Shown: piece by piece, positions 24,344 to 34,953 of the stretch
Position numbering within the stretch: position 1 is the first letter of the stretch
Layout of the letters: each line of letters opens with the position of its first letter
The notes under the pieces: generated by a model
Database searches by the model: none
Seen by the model: only the letters and a program-made list of their open reading frames with translations
Told to the model about the DNA's origin: nothing
Translations under genes and position numbers: made by a program
Assembly: GCA_024529925.1 (NCBI GenBank)
Contig: JAFEUB010000297.1
Span: forward strand, 280,001 to 344,000
From: Ophthalmolycus amberensis
Taxonomy: Eukaryota > Chordata > Actinopteri > Perciformes > Zoarcidae
Direction: 5' to 3'
DNA length: 64,000 bases

Positions 24344-26175
24344 CGCACAGTGATTTTCACTGTGCGATTCTGAGATGGTCAACAATGCACCAAGTGCAAC
24401 CAACAATCCTTCCTGTGATCTCCACAACACCTTTCAATCAACACTCTTCCTCTGATTATTTAGGACTATGTATGATCAATGTCTGTATGTATGACAACTC
24501 TACTCCTCTCTGGACGGAGTGAGTGAGCCTGTAAGGCCCCAAAATCTGGGCGTACAGCCAATCATGCACTAGGGAGGGAGCGCAAGAGTTTATACTGGCT
24601 ACTAAGTTGAGTTTACGCACGCACATCTGGGCGTTCGGCCACCACCAAGTACACGGAGCTAGAACTTTTTATTTTTTCACTATTTTTTCTCCTCCTGCAG
24701 ACAGAATAGGATCTGCACACAATATAGCCTGAACATATGCAGATGGATTGAAACAAACTCTATATATTTTTTTGCAAAAGCGTTACCACTGGGTAAACAA
24801 CCAAAAACATGCCAATAGCTCATACTCATGCAAAGCCACCCGGGTGTATGGGTCCTCAATAGTCAGCGGTCTCAGTCAGTCAGTCAGTTTTTGTTCAGGT
24901 TTTTTATTTCTCTTTCTAATGTCAGACTTTGACTATGTGGGAGTTTTTAACAGTATTGCTTGTACTCAAGGCTTTGTTAAGGAGAGATTACTTATTGTTG
25001 GGCTGTTTCACAGTTTACAAATGTCCTCTTTATTTCACCAGAGGCTCATATGGTTTTTACTTAGGGGTTTAATAGGGAGTATTGTCTCTTCCCTTTATTC
25101 GTCTATGGATCTCTCCTTTATAGTATTACTTTATCAGTAATGTCAATAAGTTACAGTCGTGTGCACACCTTTTCAAACTGTACTATGCATTTTATGGTCT
25201 ATTTAGATATAAATTTTCCTGCTCATTAGATTTCTGCACAAAATTTCTGAGTCTCGTCAGCGTAGTGTCCTGTCTTAAACAGAAACCACTCCTAACAGAC
25301 CCACATTATAGTTATACTATGTAAATCTAAGCCAGTCCTTTCGTTACTTCTCTCGAGCTCAGAGAAGGTTTTCTCAGGACTTACATATCCAACTCACACT
25401 GGAGTTCCTTACAATTATTTGCAGAAATTGCTTCATCATTAGCACACAAGTCGCTGTCTCATCAGCGTACTAAAAGTCTCTTGAGCTTGAGAGATTCACG
25501 GAGCGCTCCGCATTTTCGCTTACTGGCCACAACCAGGCGTCACGCCAACACGGTGCTGCGTACGTCTGTCCTACACGAGAGCTCTCTTTTTACAGCTGGA
25601 GATCAAATTGAATCCATTGAACATTTCAACTTTTAGTTTTTTACCAGCAAACACCAGTCTGCCTCTCTCCTCCTCCGCCAAAGAGCGTGGATTCCGTTGA
25701 GGGGACCCCAGACACTCCCTCTCTATCACACAAGCGAGAACCACGCTATACAGAAATAAAACTATGGTGAGATATGAAAATCTCCTACCTGATACGTGGC
25801 TGAGTCGTGTTTTAATAAGATCAAGCCAACATCAACCAGTTCAGTATATTGAAACGACTCCCCTGTACTGCTTTACACAGATCACTCTTATAGTCAAGAT
25901 TCACGCGCCCTCCAGCTCTGCTCCATCAATCAAACTAGTCTGTTGAATCCAAAACAGGACACATCTGGACTCCTAATTAGGACATGTTGTTATGCTATTT
26001 TGACCCCTTGCCCTCTGATAGGACACAGCCCCAAGTACGGAAATGTTTTGGTACATTTGAGAGATTAATTACTTTTTGTCTGGCGCCGATCATCCTTTCC
26101 CACGAGCGTTTTGTGTGAACCAAATGTGTGTTACATAACACGTTATATTAACTGTTTACGTGTGAGCCCAAATGA
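24344..26175. other. No gene recognised; probable retroelement debris
   Basis: This region lies between the integrase scrap and the gag frame, where a 5' LTR of the downstream element would be expected. I found no copy of the LTR at 29001-30748 and no convincing primer-binding site. The plus frame at 24748-25140 (130 codons, Phe/Leu/Ser-rich) has no domain signal. Confidence 0.4.
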
Positions 26176-27042
26176 GTTCAGTTCAATTCAAGTTCAATTC
26201 AAAGTTATAATGATTTTCTTCAACAACACCAGGTCCTAGATGGCCCAGGTGGTTTCAAACCCACCTCAGGCGAACGCAATCCTCCACGCAGTTCACGAGC
26301 GCGACAAGAACTGACCCCATCCCCCTCAGGGAGGGAGGATGATCGTCGTTACCACCATCGCGAGTATAGAGACTCAGACGACTCAGGCCCCATCAACCTT
26401 GGAGGCCTGCGCACCCGGCAGATTGAGTCTCTTGCCAAAGATGTAGAGCGTTTCAATCCCGATAATCGCGACGCGAGCATTGACGATTATCTAAGGGAGA
26501 TCGATCGTTGCCTCCTCGACTTATCGCGCCCCTCATCGCGCGAAAAACTCAAATTAGTCTGGAAGACCACTGCGCGAAGCGTCCACGCTTTCATGGAAAC
26601 GCTCCAGCCGAGCATCCGCGACCGCTATTCATCCCTTTGTCACGCCTTTATGGAGGAGTACTCCCTGTACACCGACCCAGCTTCTGCCACCCTCGGCGCC
26701 TTCGCCATTTCCCAGGGAAGACGAGAGTCCCCGAGAGACTACTTCAGACGTTTGAGATCTGCGTACTTCCAGGGACGTAACGCCCCAGGTCTAGAAGAAG
26801 ACCATGCCTTCAAGTCGCTATTCTTGCACAATCTCCACGACAACGTGAGATACGATGTTACTATGCACTGCAGAACGAGTAACCTCACCATGCCAGAGAT
26901 TAGGAAATTTGCATGGAAAACTTGCATGGGAGACACGCGGTCGGCCGATAAATCGGCACGAAGACACCACCATAGTCTTGGGCATCCAACAGTCGGAAGA
27001 CTCCGGCCTAGCGCTGGAGGACGACGAGAGGCCCTGGCCTAG
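26176..27042 (+). pseudogene. Gag-like (capsid) frame of LTR element
   Basis: The frame is open from just after a stop at 26173 to the TAG at 27040-27042. It has no ATG until 26593, so the true start is lost or lies upstream in another frame. The N-terminal part is Gly/Pro/Arg-rich. It is followed by a helical, charged region: DDYLREIDRCL, then KLKLVWKTTARSVHAFM near 26540-26600, then RESPRDYFRRLRSAYFQGR near 26725-26780, and LHNLHDNVRYDVTMHCR near 26826-26877. Regular spacing of charged and aromatic residues and the YFxRL pattern are typical of Ty3/retroviral-like capsids. No CCHC zinc knuckle is seen. After about 26915 the frame becomes His/Arg-rich while the neighbouring frame becomes sensible, which indicates a frameshift. 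Confidence 0.65.
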
Positions 27043-27232
27043 GGAGCCCTGGTCACCCCCGAGCGACTCCGACCTAGCGTTGGAAGACGACGAGAGGCCC
27101 TGGCCTAGCCAGCCCGGTTCACCCCCGAGGAATCGACGACCGTGGCGGTCGAAACGCCAACGGAACCAGGGGGGTGAAAGACGCCCTCAAGGGCAACATC
27201 AGGTAACGCTGACTCGCAGCCCACCTGACTAA
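26910..27232 (+). pseudogene. Gag C-terminal part in shifted frame
   Basis: The frame two bases out of phase with the main gag frame reads LAWETRGRP, then an acidic/proline repeat (LALEDDERPWP twice), then a basic tail (RNRRPWRSKRQRNQ) and a stop at 27230-27232. An acidic-proline linker followed by a basic, nucleic-acid-binding-like tail is a plausible Gag end. A short duplication (ttgcatgg occurs twice between 26908 and 26930) marks the likely site of the reading-frame break. Confidence 0.55.
26999..27130 (+). repeat. 66-bp tandem duplication in gag tail
   Basis: Two adjacent copies of exactly 66 bp (26999-27064 and 27065-27130), both starting gactccg.cctagcg.tgg and differing at a handful of bases. 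In the shifted gag frame each encodes a 22-residue acidic/Pro/Trp repeat. Confidence 0.9.
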
Positions 27233-27266
27233 GCCAAGTGACCTTTCCCCCTGCTGCCAAGCCTAC

Positions 27267-27542
27267 TTGGTAGGGTGGGGAAGAGAACTCAGCACACTTC
27301 CGGAAACGACCACTCCCAATCTCGCACCTCGTTCTTCAACCTTCTTGGGCGACCTTGCTCGCAAAGGCAATGCCCGTTATGTATATCTCTATACATATTC
27401 TTCAGTCTTACTGGGGGGCCATAACACTCTTGCTCTACTCGACTCCGGGTCAGAAACAAGCCTAATGTGTTCCCCCACCTTTTCGCATACACCTCTAGGG
27501 TGCCACAACCCTAGAGGCCCTTTCGAGCACCCTAGCTCGTAA
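27267..27542 (+). pseudogene. Retropepsin-like protease fragment
   Basis: The central part reads LALLDSGSETSLM, with the catalytic Asp-Ser-Gly triad at 27441-27449 preceded by hydrophobic residues. This is the active-site signature of retroviral-type aspartic proteases. The frame ends at the TAA at 27540-27542, about 30 residues after the triad, so the flap and the second conserved Gly region are missing or frame-shifted. It lies in a different frame from both gag pieces. It probably processed Gag in an ancestral intact copy; here it is truncated. Confidence 0.65.
27492..27517. repeat. Inverted repeat, 10-bp arms, in protease frame
   Basis: cctctagggt and accctagagg are exact complements around a 6-base loop, near the premature end of the protease frame. 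Confidence 0.85.
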
Positions 27543-28988
27543 AATCTTTTGTCAATTAAGCCTTGTTCTCCTGCTCTGTCAGCATAATCCACCTCCAGTT
27601 CGTTCAACGAAGCCACCGCCTTCTTTCAGCCGAGTCATCGCCCGGCCTGTCAAGTCGCCAGTGCCGTAGGTAACTGAACTTGACTCGCGCGCCGGACCTG
27701 TCTCCATCTCTAATTAGGAGGGTGGGGGGGAGGGAGATATCACCAGCCCGCCATGACACACTCCAGAGTGAAACCGTTCGCGACGCTTCCCTGAGTGCTG
27801 GCGGTAACGTGGGATATCCGCCCTCGCCACTTGAACAGCTCGAGGGGGGTGGGCTCTGACAACAGAAACCTAGAGAGATGTACTTCGCAGGAAGTACATT
27901 CTAATCTCGCCAGTGTCGAAACCAACCGGCAGAATGGCGGCTTACTATTGACTACTAACGTTTAACTGCATGCTTCAACTCACCCTGTAGACATGCACTA
28001 ACCGCTAACACATCCAACTTCAACCAGAACAGTTGCATGACCTGAAAAACATTCATTGTGACTGTAAACTTATGCTCCACTCTCACAAACAACCCTTTGC
28101 ATGCTTTATAGACTCTACCAGAAGTGACCAAAGAAGACATAACCCATGTCGTAGCAGTCAGATTTAATCCAGGACCTCATCCGAGAAGGCTCAGCTGTCA
28201 ACAGCCGGAGCAGCGAAAATCCCAGCCTAGCTGGTCACACTAGCCGCGTTATCGAAATCTGTAAACCTGCTACCACTACTGTTATGCAACCCTAACAGGT
28301 ACCTCTGGCCTATAGTCTTGGCAACGCAACTCCAATATCGATAGATTCTAAAACTTAGACACAGGACTCGCTCTAAATCTACCGATCAGAGAGAGATAGA
28401 CGCACATATCATGTACTAATAGATCCAGAAGCGACAGACTGAACTGGATTCCCTCCTATTCATAACACCACGTAGCCAACCTACGACTGCTCCGCCGACG
28501 GACTCCAGTCCTGTCAAGGAGTTGAACCAGTAACCACTGTTTGCCCCTCACCGGCTTCTTGTCCTTCTATTCTTTCCTTCTCTCTCTTTTGTGTTTTTGT
28601 TTTGTTTTATTTGGGTTGTTACTTTCTTTGACACTATGCCGCAATGCTAGATTATCACAACATCATAATAGCGATTGAATTATTTGGGAATAATGTTTTG
28701 CTCACCTATGATTTGAATTGTGTATGATAGTAGATGTAGTTAAAGTCATCTGCCCAGATGCCACCTTAGTCATCTGCCCAGATGCCAATGAACTCTGAAC
28801 TTGAACTCTGAACTTGACCACTATGAACCTTGAACTCAATGAACACTGAACACTGTCTGTTTTAACCACTGCTTTTGGTCTCAGGAATACTTGGACTGTC
28901 TCACCTCTTCAGGTTTCCCCACCACATGGATGCACGTGCCAGCCCTTGGTTTGCTCTAAAGACCGAAGCCAACACCTCGCTCTTCAGA
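27543..28988 (+). other. LTR-element internal region, no pol recognised
   Basis: This lies between protease and polypurine tract, where reverse transcriptase, RNase H and integrase would normally occupy about 3 kb. Only about 1.45 kb is present, stops are frequent in all plus frames, and no YxDD or DDE-type text is seen. It includes a small foldback (atgtacttc/gaagtacat, 27878-27899), a T-rich block near 28560-28640, and palindromic duplicates near 28.75 kb. Confidence 0.5.
28747..28784 (+). repeat. Duplicated 14-bp palindrome catctgcccagatg
   Basis: The perfect palindrome CATCTG-CC-CAGATG occurs at 28747-28760 and 28771-28784, and a third time inside the LTR at 29077-29090. The two internal copies belong to a 24-bp tandem duplication. 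CATCTG/CAGATG are E-box-type hexamers, so a binding role is conceivable but unproven. Confidence 0.8.
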
Positions 28989-29000
28989 CCAAAGGGGGGA
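28989..29000 (+). other. Polypurine tract of LTR element
   Basis: ccaaagggggga ends immediately before the TGTTGGG LTR start. A G/A-rich tract directly 5' of the 3' LTR primes plus-strand DNA synthesis in LTR retroelements, and its position fixes both the LTR border and the element's orientation. Confidence 0.8.
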
Positions 29001-30070
29001 TGTTGGGGTCTGGCGCCACCTCCTGGCTGGCTGAGCTCCTCACATGCTTCCCTCATTCACCAAAAGCCTGACCTCACATCTGCCCAGATGACCACACCTC
29101 CACCTTCGGCCACAGCTGAAGCGGACCCTTCATTGGCCGAAAAGCAGCCTCCCGCTGTTCGCGCAGGCCCGCTTATAAGCACCAACACAGCTAAAATCGC
29201 TCTCTTCACCCCGGACCTTCATCCTGGCTACAGAAGATCCAGTAGCCTTCCCCCCCCCCCTCCAGCACGACGCTGGCGACGCAGGCCACGAGGAAGCCAC
29301 GGTTTTTCTTTTTGTGCACACTCCGGCAGGAAGACGTCTAATCCTCTCCTGACCGATGATTACCGGGAGACGTACGGACCACGCCGTCTCAGCCGAAGTT
29401 AAACTGTCCTCTCTGCAGCGAGTACAGATCGGACCTGCGTTTGCTCACACGAGCCACGTCACTACGGACCGAAAACAGCGCCAGCTGCAAAGCCGCGCCG
29501 ACCAGCAAGCTCCCCCTGCGCCCTTTTCCTTCTGGAGGAAAAGGACAGATTCTGCCACGAACACTCTTCCCTTTGCTCCGAAGCTTCTACAAAGTAAGGT
29601 TCATGGTATCTGGGCATAGCTTAGCTTAATATAACCTACGTTAATTCAGGTTATTCATTTATATGTTATTATTCCCGTGTTTTTGTCGTGTTAAGTCATT
29701 GTTTTAGTTTTGCTGAGAGATTGCGCAATCGTCGACGGACCTCAGAGGGCCCGTCACAGTGTGCGCTTCCTGTTTGACTGTTTGGGGATTATTTGATTTC
29801 ATTTTGTTTCTTGCTCTATTTCCTTGAATCGATTCTGTGAGTGAAGTGTGGAAACGCGACTATCGTGCATAAGTGTCGTCAGTTCGCGAAGCGACAACGG
29901 CAGCTTGTGCAAGATACGATCTGCGACCCTCACACTCACGACACCGCACACAGAAACTCTGATTCCTCTCTCTGCCCTTTTATTTCTCTTGGTTTCCGTA
30001 ACTTGCATACACATAGAGCTCCGGATTGTGGGTGAAAACTCTCACCTATTGTTCCAACACATGTGCTCAC

Positions 30071-30267
30071 ACACACGTGATTACATACAGCTGACCCCCC
30101 CCCCCCCCTCCGCCATTTTGTCTAAGTCACCCGACTACGCCATCTGGTGGTGGTTTAGCTGTAGTTCTTTAAGGCCCCTCCCCTTTTACACACGTGACTA
30201 CACAGAGACGCCCCCTCCGCCATCTTTGTAGTTTTCGACTGTAGTTTTAAGACCCCCCTTTCTTTTC
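30071..30267 (+). repeat. Imperfect duplication in LTR U3
   Basis: Copy A (30071-30187) and copy B (30188-30267) both start acacacgtga.taca and share 'ccccctccgccat' and 'ctgtagtt.ttaag.cccc'. Copy B lacks about 37 bases of copy A's middle. Duplicated blocks upstream of the TATA box resemble the enhancer repeats often seen in U3 regions. Confidence 0.75.
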
Positions 30268-30352
30268 ACCCACATAGACCCACACACACACACACACATA
30301 CTTGTATACATACATCCTCACCCATTTTATTCATTTGTTTAGATATTAGGCA

Positions 30353-30359
30353 TATAAAA
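30353..30359 (+). promoter_or_regulatory. LTR TATA box
   Basis: TATAAAA lies in 'catataaaattg', about 400 bp from the LTR end. With AATAAA 68 bp downstream it would define a short R region. This is positional inference; no transcript data. Confidence 0.5.
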
Positions 30360-30420
30360 TTGTATGATAACGTTTATTGGTTGCAATATTAATTGATTTG
30401 ATCATTTACTATTTTGATTT

Positions 30421-30426
30421 AATAAA
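30421..30426 (+). promoter_or_regulatory. LTR poly(A) signal AATAAA
   Basis: AATAAA in 'gatttaataaactctg', followed by TG/T-rich sequence, downstream of the TATA-like box as expected for the R/U5 border. Confidence 0.5.
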
Positions 30427-30769
30427 CTCTGTTATACTTTAAGGAGCAGTCGTCTGTGATTACTTGTGCATGTATGTGTAATGAAATTGTATGCAGTAGC
30501 CCGTGTACGAACTTAAACCTTCACTGTCACTTCGAATGTGTAGTCGCATCCGACTATTGACATTACGAGTGGCCACTAATTATGAGACTTAGTTTTATCG
30601 TTTGGTTATTGGTCCCTGTTCGCAGGGTGGTGCCCCGTTGTTATTAATAATCATTAATAATTGTTACATACATTAATAATTCTATTGATGTCAAGAATTC
30701 AGTTTCTTAAATGCTGATAATCCAAACACGCTCCATTAGTTCCCAACAACACCGTACGGTTGAAGTGTT

Positions 30770-31345
30770 CCTCTGGACTCACAAACTATCGGGGCAGGAA
30801 GACTCAGAGTTCAGCCCGGTCTCACTCCCAGTGCGTCAAACACCGACGCTTGGCCGACCATATTTAAAATACAAGGCACGCTAAGCGTCTGTCTGAGACA
30901 CACTGGACTCAAATGTAAACCCATCTGCATCATTATTAGACCCGCAGAGCAGCGGACGTAGGAGACGGGTTTCATGTGACGGGAAACCATGATGTTCCTT
31001 TCTAAACCTAAGCAAGTAGTTCTGTTGCCTGAACCCTAAAGCTAACTGCCTTGTTTCAGGATGCTAACCGGGTGTTACAGCATTAACCCCGTCCGTTTCA
31101 CAACCAACCACATGCGACAGTGTTAAGCACGAACATGTCATAACAATAACCTGCTGTTACAAAGTCAATCACCACCGCCTTACGTTAACGTCAGCATTTC
31201 ACAACATCAACCACTTGTTACAAAGGTAACCAGGACAGTGTTACAACTTCAACAGTGACCATTTCACCATCCTAACCAAGTGTTACGAAGTTAACTGGAA
31301 CCAGTTGACAATAATAACCACGTGTTTTACCTGAACCTTCTGCAA
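30770..31345. repeat. Dispersed repeat, 'cctaaccaag..gttaca' type (copy A)
   Basis: It starts near 'cccggtctcactcccagtg' (30818), includes 'cctaagcaagtagttctgtt' (31007) and then a degenerate series of 'accaagtgttacaaagtyaac'-like units up to about 31300. A related stretch at 41.34-41.62 kb shares the 'agtggttttgttgcctaaac' block and carries the complementary-strand version of the 'gagtgagaccggg' end. It is probably a non-autonomous DNA element of teleosts; the family was not determined. Confidence 0.45.
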
Positions 31346-32069
31346 CAAGATAGCACGGAAAAGGCTGCAGCAGGATGTGACGAGTAGGGATGAGATCACG
31401 TTGCAGTTATATGATTCATAATGACAATTGAAATCAAAATGATGAGAATAATGTGCAGAGAGGTTGGTGTGATGGGAACAGTCAGGTTGACCAACAGCTA
31501 AATAAATATTACAGAAACACTTGATTCGATACATTAGCATTCATTCGTTCTTTCATTGAAGTATTTACCTGGTGGAACAGAAAGGAGCATCACAGGTATT
31601 ATGTGTCTCCACTACACTTCACATGCATCCTGCTCTGCTGCTCTGGGATGGATGGAGCATCAAGAGGAGAAAGAGATGTGTAAGCATTATTTAACACAGC
31701 CATTTAAATGCACATTCTGTCTTAGCCTCTCATAAATACACACATAAGGCACACCAGCACATGCACACGTTAAAATGAATATATGATCTCACATAACCAC
31801 ACAGTGTTTTGTCTTGTCTGCCATAACTTTTAGAGATAATCCGTTGACGACGTGTGGTTCTTGTGTGAGTCTCTGAATGAGCGTGCGTGTGTTTCCATGT
31901 GCATATATATGCACAATTGTGCTTGTGTGTCTACGCATATTGTGAACCCTCTGTCAGCACATCGTGTGAGGGGCGGCTAGGACTTTCAAAAATGCAGGCA
32001 CAAGCATATCTTATTTGGATTATGTATAAAACACTGATAGAGGCCGTCTGCTTGCATCAATCAGGACAG

Positions 32070-32440
32070 CGGGAGGAAGAGATGGAGGAGAGAGCAAGAG
32101 AGGGAGAGAGAGAGAGCGCGATGTGTAAGCCTCTGGGATGAGAAGGGAAGAGGAAGTGAAGGTGTAGGGAGTGTCTACGAGTACAAAACCATTTAAATAT
32201 GCAGAGGGAAAGAATAGGTTTGTGAAGAGATGGGAGTTTAAGATTCAAAGAGAGAAAATAGGAGGGAGATTAACAAAGGTGAGTGGTGCATTCGAAATTT
32301 GGGATAGAGAGTGGGAGATTTATTGGAGAAATAGAGAAGATGAGAGGGAGGGAGACACGGAGGGATGGGAAAGAGGGATGGTGGAGGAAGGGAGAGAGGA
32401 GGAGAGAGGGGAAGATAGCCAGGAGGGTTTGATTGATGGG
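32070..32440 (+). repeat. Purine-rich tract (G/A)
   Basis: Long imperfect gagaga/ggagg text over about 370 bp with few pyrimidines. It generates Glu/Arg frames on plus and Ser/Pro/Leu frames on minus that should not be called genes. Confidence 0.65.
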
Positions 32441-32517
32441 CCGTAGACAGGGCCTGCCGTTCAGAGCAGAACCACTCCAGCACTGGACACCCGCCAGACA
32501 CTGCAGCCCTGGAGAAC

Positions 32518-32518
<1 letters not shown>

Positions 32519-32575
<57 letters not shown>

Positions 32576-32576
32576 G
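32519..32576 (+). repeat. (TG)n microsatellite
   Basis: About 28 TG units, nearly perfect. Confidence 0.95.
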
Positions 32577-34037
32577 TGTGCATATATGGGCTTAATGCAA
32601 AGCTCTTCTGTCACGATCTGATGATGCAGACACATGCAGTTAGGGCAAAATAAACAGGTGTGGGTGACAGCTGTATTTTTACCACTGTGTGCATACTAAC
32701 CATACTTGGATCTGTGCTTTGTGCCCATGCATGCTGTGTTAGTATATTGAGATATGTCTGTATATGCCAAAGCACACGTGAATGTGTATTTATGTAAATG
32801 TGTGGAGCTGTGTGCATGTGTGTGTGTATGTGCAGGTGTACTCTGCAGGTAGTGTACTGTAGACAGCTCAGTGTTTAGTTACTGAAATCTCCAAAGCTGC
32901 GTTCAGACAGGAAGCCCATATGCCATTTCTCTGGCACGTCCCCTGTGGAAGCAGATTGCCTTGATCAAAACCAGGAAGAACTAAGAAGTCAAATAAATCA
33001 ATGTTTGGAAATCAAAATGAAAGTAGAGCACTGTTGGAATCACCACGCTCAGTCTGTTGGGAGGCTGCAGACTTAATTATCGGAAACTGCAAAGTAATTA
33101 CAGTGATGACAAACTGACTATAAACATACAAACACATTCAAATGAACCAGGACAGGAAGCAGCATGAACGTGTGCATGATATTTAAATTCAAACCAGCTG
33201 CGGTTATACAATAAAAACCACATATCAGATGACTCTTCTCTGTAATATAAAGAAATAATAAGTTGGACCTCCAGATACAGTTCTAATGTCTACAGTCATC
33301 TGTGCCATACTTCATAAAAGTAGGATGTACAACCATTAATAACTGTTGTTCAGGTTTACCTCCTTTACATCCTCACACTCCTTGTGTGCCTTTTGGATGT
33401 GACGTTTCTGTCTTGACATTCATCCATCTGTGTCTTAACCTGCAGACTTTGACATTTCACAGAGACCCAGCAGGATATTCCTGCCAGCTAAAAAGAACTT
33501 TGTGTCCCCCAGTATCCTGCTAGCTCAACAGTAATGTTTTTCCTTCAAGTATATCATAAGAGCACTCAGAAAACTCTTACCCCCCTCATGCTTATAGCCA
33601 GTTACATAATCATAAAAAATGTAATCTCATTCCCTCAATCTCCTGCGCCGCAAAAAAATCAGACTTGAAATTGCCCTTAACGTTACTCACATGCAACACT
33701 GACGTTGTGATGAGTCAGCCATGATGCTGCACGGAGCACATTACCCTCCTCTGTGCTGCTGAGCAGTCCTGCTCCCCGACTCTCCTGCTGAGACATGCAG
33801 TGCAGGAGGACACATCTCTATTCATAATTCTATTATGGTGCCTTATTGTAAACAGTTTGGGGAAATTGAATCTAGAGTAAATATGAATGCTTATGTAAAA
33901 ACCAACACAAGTGGATCAATAATAACTGAATATTTAAATTCCACTCTCGATGAGACGCAGCGGGCTTTCAGCTGGAAAATATATATCTACGTAGTAAGTT
34001 GACTATGAAAAGAGGCCGTTTGCTGTAACGAGAGGAA

Positions 34038-34600
34038 ACTAACAGGTCCAAAGCTAACAGGTCCAGAGCTAACAGGTCCAAACGCTAACAGGTCCAAACG
34101 CTAACAGGTCCAAAGCTAACAGGTCCAAACGCTAACAGGTCCAGAGCTAACAGGTCCAAACGCTAACAGGTCCAGAGCTAACAGGTCCAAAGCTAACAGG
34201 TCCAAACGCTAACAGGTCCAGAGCTAACAGGTCCAAACGCTAACAGGTCCAAAGCTAACAGGTCCAAACGCTAACAGGTCCAGAGCTAACAGGTCCAAAC
34301 GCTAACAGGTCCAGAGCTAACAGGTCCAAAGCTAACAGGTCCAAACGCTAACAGGTCCAGAGCTAACAGGTCCAAACGCTAACAGGTCCAGAGCTAACAG
34401 GTCCAAACGCTAACAGGTCCAAACGCTAACAGGTCCAGAGCTAACAGGTCCAAAGCTAACAGGTCCAGAGCTAACAGGTCCAAAGCTAACAGGTCCAAAG
34501 CTAACGGGTCCAGAGCTAACGGCTCCAAAGCTAACGGGTCCAAAGCTAACAGGTCCAGAGCTAACGGGTCCAGAGTTAACGGGTCCAGAGCTAACGGGGA
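34038..34600 (+). repeat. Minisatellite of 15/16-bp units
   Basis: Units have the form gctaacaggtcca followed by ga (15 bp), aa (15 bp) or aac (16 bp), giving three variants mixed in an irregular order over about 563 bp (roughly 36 units). Toward the right end aacagg changes to aacggg in most units, so the array has a distinct diverged edge. The minus-strand Leu/Ala/Asp frame (34394-34636) comes from the repeat. Confidence 0.95.
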
Positions 34601-34732
34601 ACCTAGAGGGTCATAGTTTAAAGCAGAGGGCCGCAAGCAGCGGTATTAATGAGCTGGGAGTGAGAATGTGCTGCAGTGATAGTACATAATGATTAAAGCA
34701 AGAATGTAAAGGCTAAACTACTCCATCATAAG

Positions 34733-34762
34733 GAATGTTATGGGATTGATCCCATAACATTC
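34733..34762. repeat. 30-bp near-perfect palindrome
   Basis: gaatgttatgggat and atcccataacattc, exact complements, are separated by only TG. Weak complementarity continues outward (tcataag / ataatga). It sits in the short gap between two tandem arrays. Confidence 0.9.
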
Positions 34763-34953
34763 ATAATGACAAAGATTAATCTGCACAAATTATTAGTTTG
34801 AGAGCAGAAATTGTTAAATCATGCACACAAATTCCGTTATTTTGAATATATAATTGTTGTTAAATATATAACACTTGGACACAAGGGACATGCAGGCGTG
34901 CATGTTTTTTAACGAATGTCTTCATTTGTCAAAGCACAGGAATACATAACGTT

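Larger units (their letters stand above)
26176..30748 (+). mobile_element. Defective LTR retrotransposon (gag-pro, 3' LTR)
   Basis: In order on the plus strand: a gag-like frame, a protease frame, about 1.45 kb without recognisable coding, a polypurine tract, and a 1,748-bp LTR bounded by TGTTGGG and CCCAACA. The order and orientation are consistent with one element. Reverse transcriptase, RNase H and integrase are not found, and neither is a 5' LTR, so this copy cannot be autonomous. The left boundary given is the start of the open gag frame, not a proven element end. CpG is visibly more frequent in the gag part than in the host flanks. Confidence 0.65.
29001..30748 (+). mobile_element. 3' LTR, 1,748 bp
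   Basis: It begins TGTTGGGG right after the polypurine tract and ends TCCCAACA, so the 7-bp ends TGTTGGG/CCCAACA are exact inverted repeats in TG...CA form. It contains a C10 and a C14 run, an imperfect internal duplication (30071-30267), a TATA-like box (30353) and AATAAA (30421). The 5 bp just outside are acacc, a candidate target duplication that cannot be paired because the 5' end is missing. The 175-codon frame crossing the left border (28875-29402) is fortuitous. Confidence 0.8.
31346..34037. other. Non-coding stretch, no gene seen
   Basis: Apart from the purine-rich tract and GT array listed separately, this is unique-looking DNA. Open frames up to 121 codons overlap the low-complexity tracts and have no domains. 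Confidence 0.5.

Noticed and set aside
26078..26095. tggcgcc as a tRNA-Lys-type primer-binding site for the LTR element
   Set aside because: The following bases do not continue into a T-arm complement, and no LTR end (CCCAACA) precedes it.
26241..26265. tggcccaggtggtttcaaac as a primer-binding site
   Set aside because: It contains a T-arm-like foldback, but the spacing to the TGG does not fit a tRNA acceptor stem, no LTR end precedes it, and the gag frame is already open through it.
28875..29402. 175-codon frame as a gene
   Set aside because: It crosses the polypurine tract and LTR border and has no domain.
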